Positions 47,937 through 56,776 of a stretch of 64,000 nt of DNA are shown piece by piece (the first letter of the stretch is position 1; every line of letters begins with the position of its first letter). The position numbers and the translations under genes were made by a program. The notes beneath the pieces were generated by a model. The model saw only the letters and a program-made list of their open reading frames with translations. It made no database searches and had not been told where the DNA came from. Origin of the DNA: Elusimicrobiota bacterium (GTDB lineage Bacteria; Elusimicrobiota; UBA5214; JBBAAG01); the NCBI GenBank assembly GCA_041658405.1, contig JBBAAG010000009.1, positions 8,172 to 72,171 on the forward strand, given 5' to 3'.

Positions 47937-49778
47937 ATGAACATTTTTGATATCACCCGCATTTTTCTGATAGACCCGTTATCCCTGTTTTTTGTTATTA
48001 CTATACTGTTAATATCAATACTATCCGCAATATACTCCATTGGCTACCTCAAGGATTCATATTCCGCCAATAAAATTACGTTAAACTGGGTATTACTAAC
48101 ACTATTTACAGCATCCATGCTTTTTGTGGTGACAACCGGTAACGCCCTGCTTTTTTTATTCGCCTGGGAGATAATGTCATTAACCTCGTATTTTCTGGTA
48201 GTATTTGACAACGAGGAAGACAAAGCGGTTAAAGCTGGGATAATATATATCGTAATGGCGCATATCGGCACCGCGTTCATCACGGTAGCTTTTCTGTTGA
48301 TGTACAAACACGCCGGTACGTTTGATTTTGAAGCACTAAAAACTGCATGCCGGACAATGCCCGGAACTACCAAAAACCTTGTCTTCATTCTATTATTCCT
48401 GGGATTCGGCACAAAAGCAGGGATTGTACCGTTACACATCTGGCTACCCTATGCACATCCCCAGGCGCCAAGCCATATCTCAAGCATCATGTCCGGTGTA
48501 ATGATAAAAACCGCGATTTACGGAATGATACGTTTTATTATTTATATCCTTGGGATTAACTCCGCGTGGTGGGGACAGGTAGTACTGGTGATTGCCTCAA
48601 TTTCCTGTATCGCCGGTGTTATGTACGCTTTGATGGAACACGACCTAAAAAAATTATTGGCATACTGCAGTGTTGAAAACATCGGTATAATCCTGCTGGG
48701 TATCGGCGCAGCAATGGTATTCATTTCTATCAACCAACCCATTTTGGCGGTACTCTCGATGACTGCCGGGTTATACCATCTCATCAACCACGCAATTTTT
48801 AAAAGTTTACTCTTCCTCTGTGCGGGTAGCGTATACAAAGCTACTACGGGGATACGTAATATGGAAGACCTTGGCGGGTTGATAAAGACCATGCCGTTAA
48901 CCGCGCTCTCGTTTTTATTTGGAGCAATGGCGATCTCAGCATTACCCCCGTTAAACGGCTTCATCAGTGAATGGCTGACACTACAATCCCTCTTCTTTGG
49001 CGCGTTAAACGGTAACGGATACTACAGAATATTTTTTAGCGTAACTGCCGCAGTACTTGCGCTTACCAGCGGGTTAGCCGCAGCATGTTTTGTAAAAGCA
49101 TTCGGGATAACCTTCCTGGCGATGCCCCGCAGTGACGCTGCGCGTAACGCCAAAGACCCCAGCCCGGTGATGACATCCGTAACAATCATTATGTCATTTT
49201 TAACCATCCTCTTTGGCCTGGCATCCGTACCGGTAATCAGATGGTTATCAGGAGTATCCTCAAACATTACAGGAATAAATATTAACGGTACAACTTTTGC
49301 ATTGAACAACTTCACTATCTGCACGGACGCAACAAGCAGGGTATATATGTCCAGCACAATACTGGCATTAACACTAGTGGTAGCGATCGGGATAATCGCT
49401 GTCATTGTTTTCCGGAAAACAATGAATAATAAAATCGTTGAAACCAGAACCTGGGGCTGCGGGTATTACAACCTTGATGCACGGACGGAATACACCGCCA
49501 CAGCGTTCTCAACACCTTTTAAAATAGCATTCAGTTTTTTACTTTTACCCCACAGCAAAACCGTGAAAACACGTATAGCGCCGTACTACATAAAATCCTT
49601 TAAGTACGAAACCACCACTGCGTCTGTGTTTAAACAATACATATACGATATAGCAATTAATATTATTTATACACTCGCAATGCGGGTCCGTAAAATCCAG
49701 CCGGGTAGTATACAGATATATCTTGGTTATATATTTATAACAATAATACTATTAATCATTTTTATGAACAGGTTTTAA
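47937..49778 (+). CDS. HyfB-like antiporter-type membrane subunit
   Basis: 613 residues, about 14-16 membrane helices, proton-translocating antiporter family (Proton_antipo_M), like HyfB/HycC. Conserved FGTKAGIVPLHIWLPYAHPQAPSHISSIMSGVMIKTAIYG carries the channel Lys and the helical break (shown here in parts: TKAGIVPLHIWLP and AHPQAPSHISSIMSG). VENIGIILLGIGAAM and HLINHAIFKSLLFL follow. First gene of six in a tight operon (gaps of 3-8 bases). No strong ribosome site. The C-terminal part has a HyfB-type hydrophilic stretch, KIVETRTWGCGYYN. Confidence 0.88.
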   Translation: MNIFDITRIFLIDPLSLFFVITILLISILSAIYSIGYLKDSYSANKITLNWVLLTLFTASMLFVVTTGNALLFLFAWEIMSLTSYFLVVFDNEEDKAVKAGIIYIVMAHIGTAFITVAFLLMYKHAGTFDFEALKTACRTMPGTTKNLVFILLFLGFGTKAGIVPLHIWLPYAHPQAPSHISSIMSGVMIKTAIYGMIRFIIYILGINSAWWGQVVLVIASISCIAGVMYALMEHDLKKLLAYCSVENIGIILLGIGAAMVFISINQPILAVLSMTAGLYHLINHAIFKSLLFLCAGSVYKATTGIRNMEDLGGLIKTMPLTALSFLFGAMAISALPPLNGFISEWLTLQSLFFGALNGNGYYRIFFSVTAAVLALTSGLAAACFVKAFGITFLAMPRSDAARNAKDPSPVMTSVTIIMSFLTILFGLASVPVIRWLSGVSSNITGININGTTFALNNFTICTDATSRVYMSSTILALTLVVAIGIIAVIVFRKTMNNKIVETRTWGCGYYNLDARTEYTATAFSTPFKIAFSFLLLPHSKTVKTRIAPYYIKSFKYETTTASVFKQYIYDIAINIIYTLAMRVRKIQPGSIQIYLGYIFITIILLIIFMNRF

Positions 49779-49785
49779 TCATTAT

Positions 49786-50706
49786 ATGGACACTATACTG
49801 GCAATAATACAAACACTGGTACTGATAAGCATCGCTCCGTTATTAAGCGGCGTGATCCGTAAAATTAAGAATACGCTACGCATGCGGCAAGGCGCGCCGG
49901 TATTACAACCGTACTACAACCTCTCAAAACTTTTTATTAAAGATGACACTTTTTCTACGACATCCTCATGGATACTGCGTATCACGCCATACATAGTCCT
50001 TGGATCCACGATTACTGCGTTGTTACTTGTCCCGTCGATAATCCGCGGTATTTCTTTGGAGTACACCGGTGATTTTATTACACTAATTTTTGTACTTGCC
50101 CTTGGCCGTTTTTTTCTGGCATTAGCCGGGCTGGATACCGGCAGTGCATTCGGCGGGATGGGCTCTTCCCGTGAAATGTTTATCTCCGCGTTTGTAGAAC
50201 CTGTAGCTTTAGCTTCGATCTTCACTATCTGCCTAAGCTGCGGAAGTACAAATTTAAATATTGTCTCCACACTGGTACAGATGCGTATCTCTACGGTAAT
50301 CGCTGCAGCTGCATTGTTTGTAATAACAATCGCTGAAACTTCACGCCTGCCAGTGGACAACCAGGAAACACATCTTGAACTAACAATGGTACATGAAGCA
50401 ATGATCCTCGAATATTCAGGAAGATCACTGGCAATGATAGAACTTGCTGCGCATATTAAACAAATACTGTTCTTCACTTTAATCTCACTCCTCTTTTTCC
50501 CGCCAGGGATATTAGAGGGCAGCGGATTATGGTTTTACGCTGCTGATGCCGCGATGTATATTACAAAACTCGCAGCACTTGCATTAATAATGTCTGTACT
50601 TGAAATAATGATTGCCAAGCTGCGCTTATTCCGCGTACCTGACCTGCTTGTATTCAGTTTTGTCCTTTCCTGTATTGCAGTAGTAATAACGTCACTGGGG
50701 TATTGA
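49786..50706 (+). CDS. HyfC/NuoH-like membrane anchor subunit
   Basis: 306 residues with about eight membrane helices. Conserved segments LKNTLRMRQGAPVLQPYYNLSKLF (as RMRQGAPVLQPYYNLSK), RFFLALAGLDTGSAFGGMGSSREM and ETSRLPVDNQETHLELTMVHEAM (as SRLPVDNQETHLELTMVHE) place it in the NuoH / HyfC / EchB family, the subunit that couples the redox arm to ion pumping. The charged residues of the quinone-cavity-like region (DN and E repeats) are present. Eight bases behind HyfB. Confidence 0.93.
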   Translation: MDTILAIIQTLVLISIAPLLSGVIRKIKNTLRMRQGAPVLQPYYNLSKLFIKDDTFSTTSSWILRITPYIVLGSTITALLLVPSIIRGISLEYTGDFITLIFVLALGRFFLALAGLDTGSAFGGMGSSREMFISAFVEPVALASIFTICLSCGSTNLNIVSTLVQMRISTVIAAAALFVITIAETSRLPVDNQETHLELTMVHEAMILEYSGRSLAMIELAAHIKQILFFTLISLLFFPPGILEGSGLWFYAADAAMYITKLAALALIMSVLEIMIAKLRLFRVPDLLVFSFVLSCIAVVITSLGY

Positions 50707-50710
50707 TCGT

Positions 50711-51343
50711 ATGAACATATTTTTGATAGCTATCCTTATAATGTCGTATATAATGGTAATATCAAAACGCATGACGTCGATTATTAACATGTTTTCATTA
50801 CAATCCTTCTTCCTGTTTTTATCAACATTTTTAATTGCCATGGAACTCAGCAGCGTAGAACTCTACGTTGTCTCTGCGTTGATACTTATATTAAAAGTAA
50901 TACTTATCCCGTGGTTCCTCCACGACATCGTAAAAAAAGTGCACGCAGACAGTAACCTTGGGTTTTATATCAACCCCATACTATCGCTCTTCATTGCGAT
51001 ACTGTTAACTTACCTTGCATACTTTTTTACCTTACGCATAATGCCGGCTGATAATCATTTTGATACCATAGCGTTTATAGTATCGCTCTCTGTAATTTTA
51101 ATCGGTTTATTTATTATGGTCTTCCGCATTAAAGCGTTAACACAGGTTATTGGTTTACTGATAATGGAAAACGGCCTTTTTCTTGCTGCGGTAGCTATGT
51201 GCGGAAGCATGCCGTTTTTTGTAGAGATTGCACTTTTCTTTGATATATTCATGTTTGTAATCATCATCGGCATATTTGTATACCGTATAAACGAGTTATT
51301 TACGCATATCGATGTGGATAAACTCAATAATTTAAGGGGATAA
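50711..51343 (+). CDS. HyfE-like membrane subunit (NuoK-like)
   Basis: 210 residues, about seven membrane helices. The fold is NuoK-like with helices ending FLLSTFLIAMEL-type and GLLIMENGLFLAAVAMCG, matching the conserved Glu of the HyfE/NuoK ion path. Length matches HyfE (216). Between HyfC and HyfF. Confidence 0.82.
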   Translation: MNIFLIAILIMSYIMVISKRMTSIINMFSLQSFFLFLSTFLIAMELSSVELYVVSALILILKVILIPWFLHDIVKKVHADSNLGFYINPILSLFIAILLTYLAYFFTLRIMPADNHFDTIAFIVSLSVILIGLFIMVFRIKALTQVIGLLIMENGLFLAAVAMCGSMPFFVEIALFFDIFMFVIIIGIFVYRINELFTHIDVDKLNNLRG

Positions 51344-51349
51344 TAACAG

Positions 51350-52801
51350 ATGCAGGCATTATTTATTTTACTAATACCTTTAATCCTTGCGATCCTCCCT
51401 GCATTTGTTAAATCCAACAAAAATAACGGTATTGCCAATATCGCGGGGTACACACTTGCGCTTGGCATAGCAGTTGTCTTAGCATCGCATCCCAGTGAAA
51501 AACTGTTGTTTCTGAACTTTTTCTATATTGACGCATTAAGTATGTACTTCATGCTTACCGTTACGGTGATAAACCTCGCGACTGCGTTATATTCTACGGG
51601 ATACATACAAAACGATTTAGACAAAAAAGTTATTTCACAAAAAAAAGCGCGGTTATACTACGTTTTGTTCAATATATTCACATTCACTATGCTGTTAGTA
51701 ACCGTACTCAACAACCTGGGTATCGTATGGGTTGCGATCGAGATGACAACGCTCACTTCCGCGTTTCTTGTAGGGTTTTATAACGACAAAAAATCGGTGG
51801 AAGCTGCATGGAAATACATAATCATATGTTCAGTCGGTCTCACACTTGCGTTTCTCGGAACCATACTGTTTTACTATACAGTCTCAAAAGACGGCGGGAT
51901 GACAAGCCTTAACTGGACTGACATGGTATCAGTCATCCAGCGGCTGAACCCGCAGGTACTAAAAATAGCGTTTTTATTTATCATAGTAGGTTACGGCACA
52001 AAAGCCGGCCTTGCACCGATGCACACCTGGCTTCCTGACGCGCACAGCCAGGCATTAGCGCCGATAAGCGCGTTACTTTCCGGCGTACTGCTAAAAATAT
52101 CATTCTACGCTATACTAAGGTTCTCAGTTATTGTTAACCAAAGCATAGGTTCACAGTTTACAGGACGGTTATTCATAATCTTCGGCTTGATTTCACTTGG
52201 TATTTCCGCAGGGTTCATACTATTGCAAAAAGATATCAAACGCCTGCTCGCGTATCATAGCGTTGAGCATATCGGTATCATAGCATTCGGTACAGGTATC
52301 GGCGGTGAATTAGGTTTATTTGGCGCTTTACTTCATGTGTTTAACCACGCAGCAACAAAAGCGTTAATGTTTTTCAGTGCGGGTAATATTATTAAACAAT
52401 ACGATACGCATAACATGCATTTAATAAAGGGTGTAATCAAAACTATGCCGTTCACCGGTTTCTTCGCTCTTACCGGCGCGTTTGCGCTTGGCGGCCTTCC
52501 ACCGTTCTCTATTTTCTTAAGTGAACTAATAATTTTAATTGCCGGGTTCACAAAAGGCGCAGTCGTTGCGAGCTGCATATTCCTGGTATTTTTAGCAACA
52601 ATTTTTGGCGCACTGATTTTTCATTTCAGTAAAACAATCTTCGGTCCTGCCCCTGAGGGCGCTATTACTGAAAAAGTACCGTTAACCACAAAAATATCGT
52701 TTCTCCTGCTATTCACCTTGATTGTACTGTTAGGCATATATATCCCTCAATATTTTGGAACACTGATTACCTCCGCAGCTGCGGTTCTGCAAGGAGCATA
52801 G
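51350..52801 (+). CDS. HyfF-like antiporter-type membrane subunit
   Basis: 483 residues, about 14 membrane helices, second antiporter-like subunit. GTKAGLAPMHTWLPDAHSQA and LAPISALLSGVLLKISFY show the conserved channel Lys and helix break; HHVEHIGIIAFGTG-type AYHSVEHIGIIAFGTGIGG and HVFNHAATKALMFF follow. Homologous to NuoM/NuoN and HyfF. Six bases behind the HyfE-like gene. Confidence 0.92.
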   Translation: MQALFILLIPLILAILPAFVKSNKNNGIANIAGYTLALGIAVVLASHPSEKLLFLNFFYIDALSMYFMLTVTVINLATALYSTGYIQNDLDKKVISQKKARLYYVLFNIFTFTMLLVTVLNNLGIVWVAIEMTTLTSAFLVGFYNDKKSVEAAWKYIIICSVGLTLAFLGTILFYYTVSKDGGMTSLNWTDMVSVIQRLNPQVLKIAFLFIIVGYGTKAGLAPMHTWLPDAHSQALAPISALLSGVLLKISFYAILRFSVIVNQSIGSQFTGRLFIIFGLISLGISAGFILLQKDIKRLLAYHSVEHIGIIAFGTGIGGELGLFGALLHVFNHAATKALMFFSAGNIIKQYDTHNMHLIKGVIKTMPFTGFFALTGAFALGGLPPFSIFLSELIILIAGFTKGAVVASCIFLVFLATIFGALIFHFSKTIFGPAPEGAITEKVPLTTKISFLLLFTLIVLLGIYIPQYFGTLITSAAAVLQGA

Positions 52802-52807
52802 TAAATT

Positions 52808-54403
52808 ATGGAATATAATGATATTTTGAAGGAACTAAAAGATAAACATAACGTCCTGCCGGAGAACATTATAACCCTCCACGGTGAGGAAGTGTATATT
52901 GAAACCCCGGATAACACTTTTGCTAGTGCGTGCCGGTTTTTGCATAAAAAACTCAAATCACCGGTAATGATGATGTATGCCACAGATGAACGTAAAGACC
53001 GCAGCAGGTACGTTTTATACTGCGTATTTATCAGTGTTGAACACAAAAAATGGTATTTCTTAAAAACCCCAATCCCAGGCGACAACCCAGCGTTTCAATC
53101 CATAGCGAAAGACATTTTTTCTGCTAACCTTTTTGAACGCGAGATAAAAGAAATGTTTGGGATAAAGCCTGAAGGCAATCCTGATATGCGCACACTGCGG
53201 TTACATGAAGAAGTATGGCCACCCAACAACTTTCCATTACGTAAAGATTTTAGTGCTGCTAGTGCAATAAAAACGTCAGCAGTAACAAAACAAGGTTATA
53301 AGTTCAACAAAATTGATGGTGAAGGAATCTTTGAAATCCCGGTCGGGCCGGTCCATGCGGGTATCATAGGCCCCGGGCATTTCAGGTTCAGTGTTGCCGG
53401 TGAACCTGTGATCAACCTCGAGATACGATTAGGGTTCACTCATCGCGGGATTGAGAAACTCCTTGAAGGTAATCACCCGCTAGACGGGATAACACTTGCA
53501 GAATGTGTCAGCGGCGACACTGCGTTTGCGCATTCACTTGCATACTGTAATGCCCTAGAAAAAGTTTATGGCCTCAAAATTACGGAACACGCAATGGTAT
53601 TACGCAGTATATACCTTGAACTTGAACGCATGTACAACCACGTATCTGACATCGGCGGTATTGCCCTAGATGCAGGATTCACTTTCCCCTCTGCATACTC
53701 TTCTATATTAAAAGAAACACTGTTATGCCTTAACGACAAAATTACCGGCAGCAGGTATCTCAAAGGCATAAACACCATCGGCGGGGTAACAAAAAATATT
53801 GATGAGCCCGCAAGAAAACTTTTAAAAACAACCTTAGACACAGTGATGCCTGATTTTATCGAACTAACCGAGATACTATACTCCAGCGCATCTTTTATGG
53901 ACCGCATAGAAACCACCGGGATACTAACAAAGAACGTGGCGGAGGACCTTGGAGTTATAGGTTTAGCCGCCCGCGCATCAGGTATTCCTCTGGACTTACG
54001 CACCAACTTCCCTGGGATTTATGATAAAACAAATCTTAAAATTATTACGCAACCCAGTGGCGACTGCGCAGCACGGTTTAACATGCGGGTACAAGAATTT
54101 ATGGAATCCGCAAGGGTAATCAAAGAATTAATACAAATATTACCCTCCGGTGAACTGTGCAGAGAAGAAATTATCCCGCGAACAAACGCGGGTTGCGGAT
54201 TAGGTTATACCGAAAGCTGGCGCGGGCCAGTGTTATACTGGATAAACACAGATGCCGACGGTAAAATTGCCCGCTGTAAAATTGTAGACGCCTCATTCCG
54301 TAATTGGCAAGGCCTGGCATTTGCTCTCCCGGGCAATATCGTCCCTGATTTCCCGTTATGCAACAAAAGCTTTAACTTGTCATATTCAGGTAACGATTTA
54401 TGA
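52808..54403 (+). CDS. NuoC-NuoD-like large subunit (HyfG relative) lacking Ni-Fe ligands
   Basis: 531 residues, a NuoC-like domain (about 1-148, ANLFEREIKEMFGIKPEGNP, NFPLRKDFSA) fused to a NiFe-hydrogenase/NuoD-like large-subunit domain (about 165-531, PVGPVHAGIIGPGHFRF, LGFTHRGIEKLLEG). Hydrogenases of the group have two CxxC pairs that hold nickel and iron. Here the first is S235-G-D-T238 (ECVSGDTAFAHS, in place of CGIC) and the second keeps C518 but has S521 instead of the last Cys (PLCNKSF, in place of DPCxxC). So three of four ligands are missing and it cannot bind the normal Ni-Fe centre. This is the feature of the energy-converting-hydrogenase-related (Ehr) complexes. Substrate unknown. 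Confidence 0.9.
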   Translation: MEYNDILKELKDKHNVLPENIITLHGEEVYIETPDNTFASACRFLHKKLKSPVMMMYATDERKDRSRYVLYCVFISVEHKKWYFLKTPIPGDNPAFQSIAKDIFSANLFEREIKEMFGIKPEGNPDMRTLRLHEEVWPPNNFPLRKDFSAASAIKTSAVTKQGYKFNKIDGEGIFEIPVGPVHAGIIGPGHFRFSVAGEPVINLEIRLGFTHRGIEKLLEGNHPLDGITLAECVSGDTAFAHSLAYCNALEKVYGLKITEHAMVLRSIYLELERMYNHVSDIGGIALDAGFTFPSAYSSILKETLLCLNDKITGSRYLKGINTIGGVTKNIDEPARKLLKTTLDTVMPDFIELTEILYSSASFMDRIETTGILTKNVAEDLGVIGLAARASGIPLDLRTNFPGIYDKTNLKIITQPSGDCAARFNMRVQEFMESARVIKELIQILPSGELCREEIIPRTNAGCGLGYTESWRGPVLYWINTDADGKIARCKIVDASFRNWQGLAFALPGNIVPDFPLCNKSFNLSYSGNDL

Positions 54404-54915
54404 TTAAAATATTTAAGAACAGCTTAATAAAAGGTATTGTCACACAGCGGATTAATACAGTTAACCCTGAATTATCAAAAGAAATACGGGCTGCAGGTCA
54501 GGAATTACATACTGTTATCAATAAAAAGTTCAGCCGGTCTTTTCATATAAGACAAGTTGATACCGGCTCATGCGGAGCATGTGAGTCCGAAATTATTGCA
54601 ACCACAAACCCGATTTACGACATCCAGAGGTTCGGCATAGATTTTGTTGCATCCCCGCGCCACGCTGATGCGTTACTCGTAACCGGTCCGGTATCAAAAA
54701 ATATGGAATTAGCTTTACTAAGGACTTATGAAGCAATGCCAGAACCAAAACTGGTGATCACCCTGGGCAACTGCGCGTTAAACGGCGGGTTGTTCAGCAA
54801 ATCGTATTACACAGTCAATAAAGTCAGTGATATAATACCTGTTGTGTACCACATCCCGGGATGCCCGCCAAAACCGTTGGAGATAATCAAAGCGCTAACA
54901 AAAATATTATTTTAA
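54400..54915 (+). CDS. HyfI/NuoB-like small subunit with four Fe-S cysteines
   Basis: 171 residues. C58 and C61 (TGSCGACESE), C125 (LGNCALNGG) and C155 (IPGCPPKP) form the full NuoB/hydrogenase small-subunit [4Fe-4S] site, so the electron-transfer part is intact. GDFV-type DFVASPRHADALLVTGPV is the hallmark of group 4 small subunits. The first 18 residues (MIKIFKNSLIKGIVTQ) precede the domain and resemble the N-terminus of ferredoxin-like Nuo/Hyf subunits. Its start overlaps the large subunit gene (ATGA) and its last nine bases overlap the convergent gene at 54907. Last gene of the operon. Confidence 0.92.
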   Translation: MIKIFKNSLIKGIVTQRINTVNPELSKEIRAAGQELHTVINKKFSRSFHIRQVDTGSCGACESEIIATTNPIYDIQRFGIDFVASPRHADALLVTGPVSKNMELALLRTYEAMPEPKLVITLGNCALNGGLFSKSYYTVNKVSDIIPVVYHIPGCPPKPLEIIKALTKILF

Positions 54916-55962
54916 CTCAACCGCACATTTTTTTTCAGCAGATTCGTATATGGCATCAAAAAGTTTTTGTATAGTAATATAATTATCCAAACTTGTTCTC
55001 GGCTGCTTTCCTTCGAGTATAGCATCCGCAAAATCTTTTATAAGGTCCGGCATCACAGCGCCAGCGCTTTCCTTCCCACGCCAAATTTCTTTTTGCTGAG
55101 TACCGTTTTGTTCATCGCTTAAATCAACGGTAAAAACTTTTTCTGCACCGGAATCCATAATAGCGTTCAACGCGCCTTTGTCCCCCACGATTTGCCATGC
55201 ATCCTGTTTATGCGCTGTGGCGTACTCACTGCGTTCGATACTTAAGACAATATTATTTTCACACATGATCATTACCATATAATGCGTATCTGCATCGGAA
55301 CCCGGAGCAATATGGCTGGCATATACCTGCGGGACTGTCCATGTCCGCGCTAATACGGTTTTTGGGGTCAGCTTCCACCCTGTTAAACCCAGGAGATAGT
55401 CAAGGTCGTATACACCCCAGTTTACGAGTATCCCTCCGCCGTTAAGAGATTTTTTTAATCTCCACTCAGGCCGCGGTTTATCCGGTTTTTTCCCGCATGC
55501 ACCGTGGCACCGGCAATACACCGTACGAATATTCCCAAGTGCACCGGATTTGATAATGTCAGTAACTACCGCTGATGATGGCAGAAACCTTGGCCGTGAA
55601 GAACAACACCCGGCTACTAGCTTACCCTTAGCGTTCATCAGCTGCATATACTCACCCATATTCATTGCTGCGGGCTTCTCCAACAAAATATGCTTCTCGT
55701 TTTTTAGTGCTTGTACCGCCAACGGTGCACGTCCGACGGTAGGAAATGCAAAAATAACGGCATCAACATTTTTGTCGTTCAGTAAATCTTCAACTTTAGT
55801 GTAATACTTTGGAACATTAAACTGCTTTGCCACAGACTTCGCGGTTTCTTCATAAAGATCCGCAATTGCCACAACCGTTGATGACGGGCAGTTAACCCCT
55901 GCTTCAATATGTTTTTTACCCATTACTCCGCATCCAACAACGCCTAATTTAACTTTTTCCAT
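54907..55962 (-). CDS. Gfo/Idh/MocA-family NAD(P)-dependent oxidoreductase
   Basis: 351 residues. N-terminal Rossmann fold GVVGCGVMGKKHIEAGVNCP, then the family's dehydrogenase segment HILLEKPAAMN (with the catalytic Lys) and the C-terminal alpha/beta domain with NWGVYDLDYLLGLTG. Oxidises or reduces sugars, inositols and their derivatives with NAD(P). Two bases downstream of the sugar isomerase, so they form a catabolic pair, similar to but different from the pair at 1-2.5 kb. The end overlaps the small subunit gene on the other strand by nine bases. Confidence 0.92.
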   Translation of the reverse strand: MEKVKLGVVGCGVMGKKHIEAGVNCPSSTVVAIADLYEETAKSVAKQFNVPKYYTKVEDLLNDKNVDAVIFAFPTVGRAPLAVQALKNEKHILLEKPAAMNMGEYMQLMNAKGKLVAGCCSSRPRFLPSSAVVTDIIKSGALGNIRTVYCRCHGACGKKPDKPRPEWRLKKSLNGGGILVNWGVYDLDYLLGLTGWKLTPKTVLARTWTVPQVYASHIAPGSDADTHYMVMIMCENNIVLSIERSEYATAHKQDAWQIVGDKGALNAIMDSGAEKVFTVDLSDEQNGTQQKEIWRGKESAGAVMPDLIKDFADAILEGKQPRTSLDNYITIQKLFDAIYESAEKKCAVELK

Positions 55963-55964
55963 AA

Positions 55965-56759
55965 TTACTTATCAAACTCCTTAATTGCAGCGATTTCACG
56001 CGGTAAATGTTTTTCCCATGGTTCCCATTTTATCCATTCACCACTGAGATATCCTGTATATCCTAACTCTCTCAACGCCAATACCGCGGCTTTGTGGTCA
56101 ACCACACCCTGTCCAATCGGTACCAACTCATTCTTCTTTCCTTCTTGCACACTGATATCATGAAAATGCACGTGTTTAATCCATTGACGCAGGGTATCAA
56201 ACGATTCTCTTATAGTTGCAAGTTTATTAGTAACCGGATGCGCGATATCCCAATTAACCGCTATATTCGGATGGTTAACTTTCTTCATGATCTCAGCAAC
56301 ATGTTTTGGGTCACACCAATTATCATGGGTTTCCATACAAACATCCACCCCGCGTGTTTTTGCGTGTTCCGCAACAGAAGATAATGATTTTACAATCGAT
56401 GCCATTGAAACGTCCCGGGTAATTTCTTTCGGAATAATACCGCCAAACACACGGATTTTTGTCACCCCGACATCCCCTGCAAGGTCAATAAATTTTAGTG
56501 TCTGTCCGACATTTTGTTCCGCAGTACTCGGATCTGAATATTTACAGGAAGTTGCAATACACGAAAGAGCGATGCCGGACTGCGAAACTTCACTCTTAAT
56601 TTTTTCTCTTGTACTTTTATCAGTTTCGATCTCAACCCCGTGGTTGTGCTTAGATTCAGCCCTTGGCTCAATCCCGTCATACCCGAACCTTTTTGCTGTA
56701 TCCAACAATTCCTTCAACGACAGTTCCGGACATGAAAAACTCATAAATGAATACTTCAT
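55965..56759 (-). CDS. Sugar phosphate isomerase/epimerase, TIM barrel (IolE-like)
   Basis: 264 residues of xylose-isomerase-like TIM-barrel type. KYSFMSFSCPELSLKELLDTAKRFGYDGIEPR begins the first strand (YDGIEPRAESKHNHG), with metal-site segments VCMETHDNW, AVNWDIAHP, HVHFHDI and LSGEWIKWEPW. AAGGAG precedes the ATG at 56759. The second of two such isomerases in the window, paired with an oxidoreductase, so these serve sugar or inositol-type degradation. Confidence 0.9.
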   Translation of the reverse strand: MKYSFMSFSCPELSLKELLDTAKRFGYDGIEPRAESKHNHGVEIETDKSTREKIKSEVSQSGIALSCIATSCKYSDPSTAEQNVGQTLKFIDLAGDVGVTKIRVFGGIIPKEITRDVSMASIVKSLSSVAEHAKTRGVDVCMETHDNWCDPKHVAEIMKKVNHPNIAVNWDIAHPVTNKLATIRESFDTLRQWIKHVHFHDISVQEGKKNELVPIGQGVVDHKAAVLALRELGYTGYLSGEWIKWEPWEKHLPREIAAIKEFDK

Positions 56760-56776
56760 TGTTATTAAACTCTCCT

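Noticed and set aside
52808..54403. Calling the complex an active Ni-Fe hydrogenase (hydrogenase 4)
   Set aside because: Three of the four cysteine ligands of the Ni-Fe site are absent, so normal hydrogenase activity is not supported.
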